DNA of 64,000 bases. Origin: Brachionus koreanus (taxonomy: Eukaryota; Rotifera; Eurotatoria; Ploima; Brachionidae). Numbering within the stretch: position 1 is the stretch's first letter; every line of letters begins with the position of its first letter. Below the pieces are notes generated by a model. That model did no database searches and was not told the origin of the DNA. It saw nothing but the letters and a program-made list of their open reading frames with translations. Position numbers and translations under genes: made by a program. The stretch is from contig PJRA01000160.1 of the NCBI GenBank assembly GCA_016987375.1, forward strand, positions 795,286 through 859,285, in the 5' to 3' direction. This document shows positions 49,524-61,400 of this stretch, one piece after another.

Positions 49524-52106
49524 TTAAGTTCTTTTTGTTTTTTTTTTACAGTTTTCCATCTTGTAGTGAAGACTTTGATTTTCAATTTCCAAAATTTTTT
49601 TCTCTTCAACTAATTTCTTAATTTTCATCTGTAATTCTTAAAAAATAAAATTTTAAATTTTAATTTATCAAAAAGATAGAATTCACTAAATAATTTTTTT
49701 TTAATTAATAAAATATAAAGATATAAAGATGATGGTTTTATTTATACTGAATACCCACTCAAAAATCAATGAGTAAATTAAAGCTTAACAATTAAGACCA
49801 GTATTGTTGGGATGTAATAATAATTCGTCGTGACTTTCATTCTTTTGTAGTGTTCCGATATGCTCTGGCTTGGGTCCTCTATTGTTCATTATCAACGAGA
49901 TGCTTAAACAAATTGAAAATTAGTGTTAAGCCTATGCGGATGACACAAAATAATCGCAATCATTGAAAAAAAATTATCTAACTTAAATCTTCAAGACGAT
50001 ATGGCCAATATTTATTGCTATTGCTTTTGCTCAAAAAATTAGTCAACATCCTAAACGCAGAAAAAAGCAAGGTCATACATTTTGGTTAAACGAACTGTAA
50101 ATTTGATTAAAAAACAACCGAGCGAGAAGCAATCACTAGCTAAAACTGTATGTTAAACAAATCTTGAAATATTCATAAAACATTATATGAAATTGGATTT
50201 TTAAGTTAAGAGAACAGCAAAAGCGAATAGGATGCTGGGTTCAATCAGAAAATCGTTTAAATTCACTAACACTCTTAAACCCAACAATACACTTTCATAC
50301 AAATCACTTGTTAGACCACATCTTGAGTACGCGATAAACTCTTGGTAAATAGTTGTAAAAGGACCAAACAACAGCGACAAGACTGTTTCCAGAGTTGAGA
50401 AAATTAATTTATGCTTGTAGATTGAACAAAATAAATCTGTCCAATCTTTAAATAAGAAGACAAAAAGATGATCTTATTCAGATATACAAGATTATCAATA
50501 AACTAGAGACTGAAAATCTCGTGAACGATCCTTTTTTAAATGCTAAAAAATGAAAATATAAGCTCATATCTCACAATAGAACTATTAATCGAAAGAATTT
50601 GAAATATTTTTAATCAAATAAATTTGCATGTTTAAAACTCTTTCATAAAAAAAAGGAGGACCGGTTTCGACTGGGTAAAATTTTCAGTGTAGATGATCGA
50701 CTCGATGCAGTAGCCTCTGTGTAAGATCGGAGCTGTTGCTCAAAAAGGTACTTGAAAAGGAGATGAGCTCCTCCCCATTATACTCTAGGATAGAATAGGG
50801 TCAAAAAAAAATAAAATAAAATTGCAATATCAAATTATCAACAGATATTGTTAGTGCACAGAGTTAAAAATTTTTTTAATGCAAAACTAGATGTGTTGAT
50901 GAAGGATAATTTTTGTTGAAACGACAACTACAGCTCAGAAGGGCTTTACTTGAACCTTTTCACAGTTCAATTTGCTATTAATAAATTCATATTTAGTTCT
51001 TTACCATCTTTTTGGAAATCTTCTTTTTCTTTACAAAATTCAAGTTTAAGTTCAAAATTTAGTTTTTCTTTTAAATAAAGAATAAGTTTTGAGTTTTTTT
51101 TTTAAAATAAATTCTTACCATTTTTCAATTCAAAATATTTTTTTTGGTAAATTTCAGATTTAATTGTTTGGTAGTTCAAATCTTTTCTAAGCGGTGTCAA
51201 ATAAAAATGCATTACCAAAAAGCATTCGACTATAAGTAGTATTATAACTATATTAAATACAATCGAAACTCTCAAATCTAAAAAAATTAATATTAGTTAT
51301 TCTAAAAATTTTTATTTTATAAGATTCCAATTTGTTTACAATAATATTTACATGATTTGTTTTCAGTTCGATTCTTCCTATGCATTAGATTGTTGTGGTA
51401 CTGAAAGTCATCTAAAAAATTTAAATTTGTTAAAATTAGTTCAAAGAATAATATAAAATAAAATTGGCTAAGAGAGAAAGCCGATGCTCTCCATTCATAA
51501 ATTTGAATATGAATCAATAAAAGAAAAAAATAGATTTCTTTTGCCAATTTCATTTAATTTTTTATAAATTTTTTAAAAATTAACTTACAGCCAGACTTGG
51601 ATAATGAAGTGCAAATTGAGCTAAAAAATAAAAATTAATTTTTTTTCATTTTGCATTGTTTGTCTTTTTTTTTTTAGGGTAAAAATAAATCAAAAGTCTG
51701 ATAATATGTTAAATATAAATTAATAGCTAATAGCTGAATGCTTAGTAAAATAAATCCTGAAAAAATTTTTATATTATGATTGTTCTCAGATCGGTAAATT
51801 AAGGCAGAACCACGGTACTATCTTTTTTAAACCTTCATCTTATAATTTGGTTTTGAAATATATACAACTTATTGATAGATTACTTTAAGTTAAAAATTAG
51901 TTAATCTATTTAAAACTCAATCAAAAAGACTTGACTTAGATGTTAAATGACTGTTTTCAGACTTTTACATAAAATTGATTAAAATTAAGCTATTTAAAAG
52001 TAAAATAAAATTAAAGAATAATCAAGATTCTATTTGGGAAAATTTTAATTTAGGAATTATTTTTACCTTCGTTGAGCAATACTGTCCTTTCTTCTTTTAA
52101 ATTCAT
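49524..52106 (-). CDS. Small single-pass membrane protein with coiled coil (hypothetical)
   Basis: Five exons on minus: 52106-52067, 51411-51352, 51277-51119, 51067-51005, 49636-49524. All introns are GT-AG and all are phase 1, giving 144 aa. The first ATG has an in-frame stop 30 bp upstream. Residues about 38-60 are a transmembrane helix (VSIVFNIVIILLIVECFLV). The rest is a heptad-rich coiled coil (KKYFELKNEKLNFELKLEF, then LQMKIKKLVEEKKILEIENQ) ending in a basic tail (CKKKTKRT). The short charged N-terminus suggests type II topology with the coil outside, or the reverse. The individual exons are 40-159 nt. I do not recognise a family. The 1.37-kb last intron holds a LINE and a SINE. The consistent phase and the hydropathy are the evidence; expression is unproven. 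Confidence 0.55.
49800..50640 (+). mobile_element. Dead non-LTR retrotransposon (LINE) fragment, reverse transcriptase 3' part
   Basis: One frame with several stops shows reverse-transcriptase landmarks in order: SGLGPLLFIIN (49864-49896), then YADDTK (49933-49950, catalytic Y-x-D-D), then ANRMLGSIRKSFKF and YKSLVRPHLEYAINSW (50223-50346), a conserved segment downstream of the fingers/palm in Jockey/CR1-type ORF2. The 5' part and endonuclease are absent. It is a 5'-truncated, inactivated copy, antisense to its host intron. Confidence 0.85.
50655..50822 (+). mobile_element. SINE copy C, abutting the LINE remnant
   Basis: Starts near GGTTTCGACTGGG (B-box-like), runs through TGTAGATGATCGACTCGATG, GCTGTTGCTCAAAAAGGTAC, AAGGAGATGAGCTCC and TCTAGGATAGAATAGGGTC, and ends in an A-rich tail. 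The last 70 bp before the tail match copy A in opposite orientation with few differences. The A-box end is missing. Confidence 0.7.
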
Positions 52107-52385
52107 TTCAATTTTTCTAAAATCATTTTTTAAGATTCAATTTTATTAAATTTATATTTCATTATTTTACATTAAGTACATTTTTTTAGGAATATTTTTG
52201 TTCTTATATCTTTGTATTATAATTAAATTTTATCCATATAAAACAGATAAAAGAGCAAAATATGTACTAGTGACAAGAAATAATGAAAAATATATACAAC
52301 TTATTTTAAAAATTTTTATTATAATTTCAGAAGACCGATATATGTTTTTTAATGCTGAAGCTAACTTGTTTATTTTTTAAACAAG

Positions 52386-52613
52386 CGTGACAATAGAAAT
52401 AGCAAATCAAGAAGTCTTATTTGTTTGAAATGACCAAAATTTTAAGGTATTTACCCAATTTATATTGTGAAATAAGTTCTCTTCAAAATTTTAATAAAAA
52501 AGAATATAATAAAAAAGGTATTTTTAAGCTTTAATTAAAAATTAAATTAATAAAATTTATTTGTTTGTAAAAATATATAATAATTAGATGACAATTCAAC
52601 ATCTAAATGAAAA
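52386..52613 (+). pseudogene. Scrambled duplicate of gene C fragments
   Basis: Bases 52386-52446 match 48436-48496 (the LG exon, ACAATAGAAATAGC and TCTTATTTGTTT) without gaps. Bases about 52455-52613 match about 47488-47645, which spans the end of one exon, a whole intron and the start of the next (AAAAATATATAATAATTAGA, ATTCAACATCTAAATG). The order is reversed relative to gene C and intron sequence is retained, so this is a DNA-level duplication, not a processed copy. The frame is broken. Confidence 0.8.
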
Positions 52614-52963
52614 AAGTTTTCGATCTTTGTTGAGTGCACATTACATTCAAAAACGATTTATATTTTATAATTTTTTTTTAAAGTTAGGTTTAAAAAAAAT
52701 TATTTTATAGGGAGAATGGTATCAACTAGATTAAAAGCAATTAACCGTGGTAAATAGTATGCTTTTATTCTAAAAATTGTTGCTGAAACCATTTATTTCT
52801 TATGAATAACATCAAAATTAAGAATCTAAAGTGTTTGTAATTCCAAGAATTTTTCAGAAAATTGAAATTTGATTGATAAACATAAACGCATATTTGGCAA
52901 AAATTCATTAAAAATAATCAAGTTTTATTTTTGAACAAACATTTAACATTTTTAATTAATAAA

Positions 52964-53834
52964 ATGTCTAAATTTGATATTTTTCTCTCCTATCAATGGG
53001 ATATTCAAGACAAAGTTAAAGAAATACAGCGTCAGCTGGTTCATTTGGGATTTACGGTTTGGATGGATATATTCCAAATGGCGGGCGGTAGTCTTCATAC
53101 TGAAATAGTTAATGGTATCAACAGTTCTAAAACATTTGTTTGTTGCGTAACTAAAAAATATTCCGATTCTAAAAATTGTGAAAATGAACTTTGTTTTGCT
53201 TATGACTCAAATAAAAAGATAATTGCAGTCATGTTTGAAAAAGTAACTCTAGGCGAGCTAAAGGGAGTGGGTTTAATTCTAGCCAGACTTTTGAGAATAA
53301 ATGCATTTGATGAAGAAGAATTTCCATTAAATGTGGAATCTGAGAGGTTTAAAGAGCTTTTAACAGCTTTAAGACCGGATAAATTAGCGCTACCAAATAA
53401 CTTATCACTAGAATTTGCAAAATCAAGTAATTTTGTCAAAATATTTTAGATTAGAAAACTCAAATTTTTTTAAAGGTAAGCAAAATTTTAAGAAAAAAAA
53501 AGAATGCAAAAATGATTTTGAGAAAAATGATAAAAATCAAAGATTTGTAGAAAATCTAGAAGATTCTAGAGCTATTTCTTCAATGTATCAAAGTACATAT
53601 TATCCCCAAAATTCGGTTTTATTCCATAATGCTCAACATTCCAGTAATTTTTATCCAAATTATGGAGCCAGTCTTAATCAAGTATATCACAAGCAGTTCA
53701 ACACTGGTCAATCTGATAGCATCTTGGTATCCATTAAAGACAAATTTAAATCATTAACAGGAAAGAACAATATAGGAACAAGCAATGATCCTTCCCATTC
53801 TTATTTTAATTACAATCCTTATCAATATCCTTAA
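52964..53834 (+). CDS. TIR-domain protein with Tyr/Asn/Pro-rich tail
   Basis: Two exons, 52964-53426 and 53476-53834, joined across a 49-bp GT-AG phase-1 intron; 273 aa. I chose the ATG at 52964 because it directly precedes the TIR box 1. TIR domain residues about 4-130: FDIFLSYQWD (box 1), GFTVWMDIFQMAGG (W33-M-D), IVNGINSSKTFVCCVT, and YSDSKNCENELCFA, in which E75 occupies the position of the catalytic Glu of NAD-cleaving TIR enzymes such as SARM1. It continues NKKIIAVMFE. The tail has a charged stretch (KQNFKKKKECKNDFEKNDKN), then a Tyr/Pro/Asn/Ser-rich region (STYYPQNSVLFHN, NFYPNYGASLNQVY) ending SYFNYNPYQYP. No TM, LRR or death domain is seen. A cytosolic signalling or NADase role is inferred. 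AATAAA lies at 53849. Confidence 0.8.
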
Positions 53835-56176
53835 AAATTTTTGATTTTAATAAATTATTTTTAGGGTTATTTTAATATTCTTGCTATTATTTAGTATAGT
53901 GATATATTTTTGTTAATATTTATTTATTTGCTAATATATTTTCTTTGTTGAAAAAGCAATCGATCAATTTTTTTTGATGAAAATTTAATTAAATTCTTTA
54001 GTTAAAAGACTGATTTAATTTTTTTTATATTAATTTCTTCTAAAAAATATTTCATCAAAAATAATTTTTAACCAAAAAAAGTAATCTTTTTTATCTAAAT
54101 TTCAATATGATAAGAATCAAATGAAAAATTTTAATGGATAAAATGAAATGATTAATTTTTCGAAATTCTATTTCCCTTTTAATTTAGGATGAAAAGGTTT
54201 AGGTCAAAGCTTGAAGAAAATTACTTTTTATAAAGAGTTGTAAAGTTAAGTTAAATTTTATTCGATAGAAACTAATCGAGCTCATGTTTATATTTTTTTC
54301 ATTCATCTCGTGGTAAAAAAAAAATTTCAAAAGCTTTTTTTTAAGTATATCAACTAGTCAAAAATCATAATTTATATTTTAATTTTTTTCGTGATGAAAA
54401 AGTGATCAAAAAACAATTCTTTATCGCTGGTAAATATCATAAAATATGAAAATCAAAATTTAATTTTAATCAAAATAATAAAAAATTAGCGAAAATGTAT
54501 TAAGATAAATCATGGACACTTTTAATTATTAAAAAATTATTTAGTTAAGTAAACTTAATTTAACAATAACAATCAAAGCAATATTATAAAATTCAAATAT
54601 TTTTTCTATAATTTAATTTTTGGCCTAAAACAATAACTAATTTTATAAAAAAATATGCTTGATTCTAATTAAGACGAGGAAAATTAAATTAATTGCATAA
54701 TCAAAAGTAAAAGAAAAAAAAACCAAATTCATTTTGAAAATTTTATTTTATTTTTTATTTACATTTTTAGCTTTTTTTGGCAAAAAAAAATATTTAAAAA
54801 TATAATCATTTTTTTGGTAAATAAAGGAGAAAATAAAAATAACAAATTATAAAACGAGAGAGAGAGAGAGAGAAAAGAAAAAAAAAGATAAAAATAAAAT
54901 TAAAATAATTTTGATATTTTGAAACACAGTTTGTTGATGTTAAGCAAATGTTAAAATCTTTAATAATTAAATAATTCCAAAGGTTGAAAACACAAAAGAA
55001 AAAAAAATTAACTATAGCAAAGAAAAACACCCGGTTATTAGAGAACTTGAAGTTATCTCTTTTTAAAAAACAAAAATAACTTTAACTTAACATAAGCCGT
55101 TTTTTGCATAAGATAAAATACAAAAAATGCAATGGGAACCGTGAGAAATTGAAAATATTAAGGTATGAAATTTCATACTTAACCAAAATTTGAACACCGA
55201 ATTTTCAATTAATTCATATGATTAACACCGGAAGGGAACTTTATCTACTGAAGACATTGAGAAACAATACTAGGGGTTCCATTCTCATAAAAAAAATAGT
55301 TGGCTCGAATCGTGGGAAATTATAAGGCAAAAAAATAACCTTGGACGACTTGGATTTAAGATAAATATAAAATTCTTGACTTTGAAAAATCGTCTCACCT
55401 AATAGCTAAGGTCCATGGTCGAGTAAACAAAAAACTGAGCAATAATTTTCACTTAAAAATAATGCTGCAAAATATATAACCATGCTCATCTATCTTAAAG
55501 CTTAATCGTTCGGTCATAGTATGATTGAAACTAATCTAGAGGCGTTAAGTTTATTTATTAATTATTTGTTCAAAATTTTAATAAAACATAGGGTTTTGTC
55601 CGGATATAACAAAAGACTCACGGTAAATTTAACAAAAGAAAACAAGAAAAAAAAAACAGACAGAAGCTGTTCGTGTACACTTAGACATATATCGTATAAA
55701 AAAAAACTAACTCTAGCTGGGCAATTTGCTTTGATAAGTTGTCGTTGATTGTTCTAGTTGCACTCATGTTTAATATTGTAAAATAAGGGCTCCGTATTCG
55801 GTACCAAATTGCATAAAAATATTAGATCACTAGAAGAAAAATAAAGAAAAGGGAAAATAGTTATCTCGCACCATATTTTTGTAACAAAATACGGAAAACA
55901 AATTTTAAAATTGTATTAATAGTCTCTTCTATGATTGCTTCAGGTTTGAATATATTTTTTTTTGTTTTGTTTAACAAGAGAGAAAATATTTTTTCTAAAA
56001 TGAAATTTAAAATTGAACACATTGGCTCTGTTTTAATACTCAAATTTTTGATTCTCTTTATAATGATTTTAATGACCTGATAAATTATTCTACCGATATA
56101 TATATGTATATATATAAATATATGTAATTTTTTTTTATAGACGATTTTTCGTTCAAAACTATGTATAAGTGTTAAA
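53835..56176. other. Spacer between the TIR gene and FoxN
   Basis: AT-rich, containing the TIR poly(A) signal (53849-53854), a GA microsatellite (54855-54873) and an AT microsatellite (56095-56122). Bases 55060-55800 are somewhat less AT-rich but open in no frame of interest. The part next to 56176 is presumably FoxN 3' UTR. Confidence 0.5.
54855..54873. repeat. GA dinucleotide microsatellite
   Basis: About nine GA units in a purine-rich stretch. Confidence 0.9.
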
Positions 56177-58480
56177 TCATTGTATATTAGAGCGAATTGT
56201 TTGGTTGACTGTGGACAATATTGAAGGATCAATGTTAATATCGGCGCCTATGTATTCAAGTTCCTTTAAAAAAATAAATAAAACATATTTTCCAAAAACT
56301 TTTATATTTAATTCTATATTTACCTCGTCTTTAATGTTTGCATTTAAATCTAATAAGTAATTTTTATCATAAAACTGATTGTTTGACTGCTGAACTGTTG
56401 ATGATTGCTGAGTATTGTTTGAAGCAGAGTTGATTTGTTGATTTTCAATTAGTTTGCGTTGACATGTGTACTTTTTGATACGCTGCTCACCACGCTCTAT
56501 TTTATTCAGATCGTCGGGTCGGGACATACTTAATCTAATATTGACAGGGTCGCGTTGACGACACCTTTTACACTCTTCTTCGAGTTTTTTGCACTTTTCA
56601 GGATTTAGAGCCCACAGGCAACCCTTTTTGGAGCCATTTGTCGGATTCTCTATTTTCTCGAAACATTTGTTCAGCGACAAATTGTGCCTGATTGAATTCT
56701 AAACAATAGAAAAAAAAATTATTAAATTTATTTATTTCTTTAAAATAAAAGTCCGTACTTTCCATCCATCTCTAGCTGTTTTGTAGTACGGAAAGTTCTC
56801 TCTTTAATATTTAAAAATTAATAATAAAAATAAATTTTAATTTTATTCCAAGTATCCTGGATTAAAAATTTTTTATTTGCCTTAAATTTCTAGCTTTTTT
56901 TCTATTCTTAATTATCATAAAAAAAGATAAATATCAATTGACGTAAATTATTTTATTTTAATGTTTAACTTCCAAGATACTATTTGTTGAAAAGATTAAA
57001 TTACTTACATAATAAATTCATAAATATCACTAACTGGCAACGTACCAGAGTCGCTGTTTCTTAGTGCCATAGCTATCAGGCATGAATAAGAATAAGGGGG
57101 TTTCGGATAAGCCTAAGAAAATTTAAATTATAATATAAAAATTATTTAATAAATTGATTATTTAAATTAAAAAAAAATAGCTACTTTTCCATCGCTTCTC
57201 AAAGCCACTTGAGTCCCAGAGCCATTTTGATTACTTGCGTTGTTTTGACTCGAGTTTGAATTTTGCCTATTCTTAATTTGCTTAATGGTCTGATTACTAT
57301 TTCCATTAACAAATTGTTTATATTGAATAATTGTTTTAGTGTTGGGCGAATTTTCTGTTTTTGAACCTATTGGTAAACTGATCGGTAATTGTAAATTTTT
57401 TGTATCTAAATTTTCTTTAGGAATTTTAATCACACTTATTTGTGAGTTGTTCAGCACAATAGGATTAGAGCCAGCCTGATTAGGTGATACCTGTGTACCG
57501 GGTGTGTTAATGTTAAACAAAGGCTCAAATTTTGTTGCTATTATTACTTTTTTGGCTTGATAATCCGAATTTTTATAGCTGCCATTAGTCAAACTCGAAT
57601 TGCTAAAATTGCTATTCGAATCGCTTTCGTTCGAATGGGTCGACTCACCATCGCTATTTATCGGCTCTTGTTTTACTATATTGAAACTCGATTGATTGTG
57701 AGAATATTTACAGCGCTTATTTTGCTGACTTTCACTTAAATCAAAGCTTGTTTTACTTTGAACGGCTCCTTGGCCTACACGACTAGCATTTACCATCGAT
57801 GGCAATTGAACATTTTGAACTCCTTTGGCATTCATCATTTGAGACTGATTTGCGCTGTTATCCACGGCATAATTACGATTTATATCCATTGGATTTACCA
57901 CTGAATAAAGACTGTAATTACTTGAAGAAAAACCGTCTTGCATGTACTTGGACTGGGATTGATTTTGGCCGGAACTATTTGTGTTCAGTGTAAAGTCGTC
58001 CAGATTGTAATTATTGAATTGATTTGGTGAAAGACAAATCGGAGATGACTGGCTAGAAGAGCAGTTTGAACTGTTTTGAAAGTTAGTGGAGGCAAGCGCA
58101 GCCGTCAGCGATGAAGACGATGCGGATAGAGAAAGAGGCGATGGAGCAGACGATGAGACCGCTGATATGCAGGCTGAGGACAGTGGCGAAGAGTGGTACG
58201 AGCCATGAGACGTATTCAGCGAGCTGGAGTTAATTATACTGTTGTAAGTTTCGTCCAAACTGTTCAATGTGGACGAGAGTGGATCTAAATTCAAACTTGA
58301 TTGATTGCAAGATGAAAGCATCAAGTCATCAAAAAAATTGCTACCGGGAAATTGATCATCATCGAAACAATTCGGTGACGAGCTGCTTGACGTATAAAGC
58401 GCTTTCAGGTCATCTTCAAGCATTTCATTCAATTTGTCTCCAAATGACGGTATACAATCAATCATTAGGTCCATATTCAT
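56177..58480 (-). CDS. foxn1/4: Forkhead transcription factor, FoxN1/4 class
   Basis: Five exons on minus: 58480-57185, 57112-57009, 56801-56759, 56698-56324, 56263-56177. The introns are GT-AG and in phase. Exon 1 (432 codons) is a disordered Ser/Asn/Gln-rich N-terminus with acidic patches ([17 protein letters not shown]). Exons 2-4 encode the forkhead winged helix: [46 protein letters not shown], then recognition helix [19 protein letters not shown] and wing [31 protein letters not shown] plus KGCLWALNP and the downstream R-D-P-x-x-I-x-x-S-M motif mark FoxN1/FoxN4 as opposed to FoxN2/3. The C-terminus is acidic ([20 protein letters not shown]), like the FoxN1/4 activation domain. It acts as a nuclear DNA-binding regulator. 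Start: first ATG ([12 protein letters not shown]). Confidence 0.92.
56264..56323 (-). other. 60-nt in-frame FoxN intron that may be retained
   Basis: Bounded by GAG|GTAAAT and TTTAAAG|GAA. The length is a multiple of three and there is no stop. If retained it inserts 20 residues, mostly hydrophobic, into the acidic C-terminus. Splicing gives DEELEYIG, more like the family. Confidence 0.55.
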
Positions 58481-61400
58481 TTAAATGATAGAAAAATTGT
58501 TCGTTTTTGAATTTAATTTAAAAAAAACAAAATTTTTTTCAACGTTTTTTTGTTATATTTTTAATATAATTTCTGCTTAGAATAAAAAAATAAATAAATT
58601 AAGTAAATTTTGAATTATTAAATTTTAATATTATATTAGAACTAAGACTAAATTTTAGAAAAAAGATATTCTAATCGAGTTGAAAAGAAACATGGGTTAT
58701 TTTTCTTTTAAACAATTAATTTTAATTTCCTAGCGATTAATTAGACTTTGGCCAAGAGCCTAAAGGCATGCTTCAAGTGTTAACAAAAAACGATTCTTAT
58801 TTTGCTGAAAAATTAAACACTAGCAAAAATAAAAATTAAAAATTAAAAAAACAAAAATTTAAAATTTAAAAAATTCAAAAAAATATCTTCACATGTTGAA
58901 TTAGAAACATTCATACGATCACCATACGAATCCCCTTTAAAATTTAGAACACAAAATTTGCAAGTATTTCTCTTAGCCCGGAGAGAACAAAAGTAGAAAT
59001 TTTTGATTCATCATTCTCATTAAACTTGTAATTATCACAGTTGCTTTCAATTGAATGGATCTCGTTATTTAACTCTTTTAAAGAATAAATTTTTCGCTAA
59101 ATTCAAACTAGTTTTTTCTAAGTCTATTAATTGGCAAATTAGTTAAAATGTAAAAAAGAAATGCAAATTTATAAACCCAATATTTGGTCTTCTTGTAAAC
59201 CATTTATTACTTATAACAAAATGATCATACTATTTCGAAATAAAACTTTTTTAAAATTGATATTTCTCTTTAAAAAAAAAATCAAGATAAAAATCTAGAT
59301 AGCTCACTAATTCAGTTTCAAGTGAACTCTACAAGTTATTTAAGCAAAATAGAATCAAGATTTACCTTTACGAATCGAGGTCTATTTGGCCGTTCAATGA
59401 CTCATGAGTTTTTAATTTTGCCAGAAATTAAAAACTAATTTAACTTTGGCTTCTAACAAAGACTAAATTCTAGCTTAAAAAAATCAATCATTGCTCTTAA
59501 TTGCTCGGCAGAAGGCACCAAATTTGATCCGTGCCAGACTTAATCCAGATTATTTACATTTTTTTAAAATAGATAGAAATAAAATGTGTTTCCTAAAGCA
59601 ATAAAATTATATCATTTTGTTGTATTATCGATTTTTGTGACGTTTATCAGCAAAAACATTAATTTTTTTGCTAAATATAATAAAAACGTGTTTGCATTAA
59701 TAAAAATATTATAAAAAATTCTAAGAATGTATTGATTTCTTGCATAAATCTATTTTAGATTGGGGCCCTAATTGGAAAAACCTCGACTTTGAACACTTAT
59801 TCTAGCACAGAATGCATTCGTGCACATATTAGCAACATTTGCTTAAATTTTTCAATATTTGCTAATTACATAGGCTCTATTATGCACTACAATGTAGAAT
59901 TTCAAAATTACATTAATTTATCATAAAAAATTTACAAAAAACCATTTTGACTGACTTTTTGGAAACATAAAAATCAATTAAATTTTCAACATAGTCTATA
60001 ACACAAATAAAACTTCTTGGGCCCTGAAATCTTATTTATTTGTTTATTGAAGCTCATTTTTCTATTAATCTGGAACAACTAGAAAACAACAATGAGCTAA
60101 AATCTAGTTATTGTCGTCATTAGAAAATTTGTTATTAAACACACAAACTTAATGAAGATCAGATCAAAAAGCTCTTCTGAAAATACCTTTCCTAAATGCA
60201 TATTTCAAACCAATCAATTTACCACTCGCAGATAAATCCAATTTGCACTCATTATTATTTTCTTAATTCTGACGTGCTTCGGATTTCTATTTGCGCAGTT
60301 TGTTTGCTTTAAACTTATTGTATCTGGCCTACGAAATACTGTTGATTGATAGGATATTTGAAGTCAATGAACAATATTTTGAATAAATGTTTCTGATATG
60401 AACCGATCTAGTGTAAACATATAGACAGTTCCGAATATTTAAACAGCCTATTAAGCCTAAATAAGAAACGTTCTAAGTTCAAGAACAACAGATTAATGTA
60501 TTAGCGAATGCAAATTTTGTTCAAACTGAAAAATTTGCATTCATATTAATAAATGGTATTTCGTAAGTACAGAAAAATTCTTGTTTTTTTCTTCTACTGT
60601 TAATTGAATGATTTATACCAGGCTTTATTTCTAGAAAATAAGAACTTCCTTGGGCCAAAAAAAAGAACAATATGCACCTTAACTTGATTAACGATTTGAA
60701 TTAGAATACGCACGTTTGATCATTTTAATTTACGACTTGACTTCATCAGAATGGCAAGCTGCTGCGATACCTTGAACACTATTTTAGAAAACTCATTCTA
60801 TTTTGGCCATTGGTTCTAATTAAGACTGGAATGTTACTCAAAAACTTAAATGTGATAGGATCTTAAATCGTACCATGCAAACACCTGGATTTCTAATTAT
60901 CATAAGGGAAACCTTTACCTAGCAGTTAGCGGTACCTTTTATTGTCTAAACGAATCTTTGGCAAATATAGACAAATGCAAATATTTGCAAATACAAAAAA
61001 TTATAAAATTTAGCACAATATAATATTTAAAAAATCTTGTAATTTAAATAATTATTTTCAAAGCTCTCGAATTATAATTTTAACATTTAAAATCAAGATA
61101 AAATTTAATAAAACCTGATAAGGTTGAATTTTAAAAATATCTATCGATCTACAATATTTATTTTACTTTTATTTTTTTTTTAATTTTAATTTAGAAAGAT
61201 TTATTGAAAATATTGTTTAATTCTAAAGAATTGTCTTGATAAATAGAACAATTTTTTGTCTGATAAACGTGCTCTTAAATCCTTTCGGAACAATAGTCTA
61301 ACCAAATCTCATTTTAAAACCAGTTTCTATTCTAGTCATGCTAGCTTAACAAAAAATTCATGCAATAATTAAATTTTTGGTTGATTGATTCAGGCTGTAA

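Noticed and set aside
51589..51620. Extra 32-nt exon in the minus coiled-coil gene (CTCAATTTGC to GGCT)
   Set aside because: It has splice-like ends but breaks the phase; joining 52067 directly to 51411 keeps the frame.
53415..53475. Frameshift or programmed frameshift in the TIR gene
   Set aside because: A 49-bp GT-AG phase-1 intron joins the two frames exactly, matching intron sizes elsewhere in the window.
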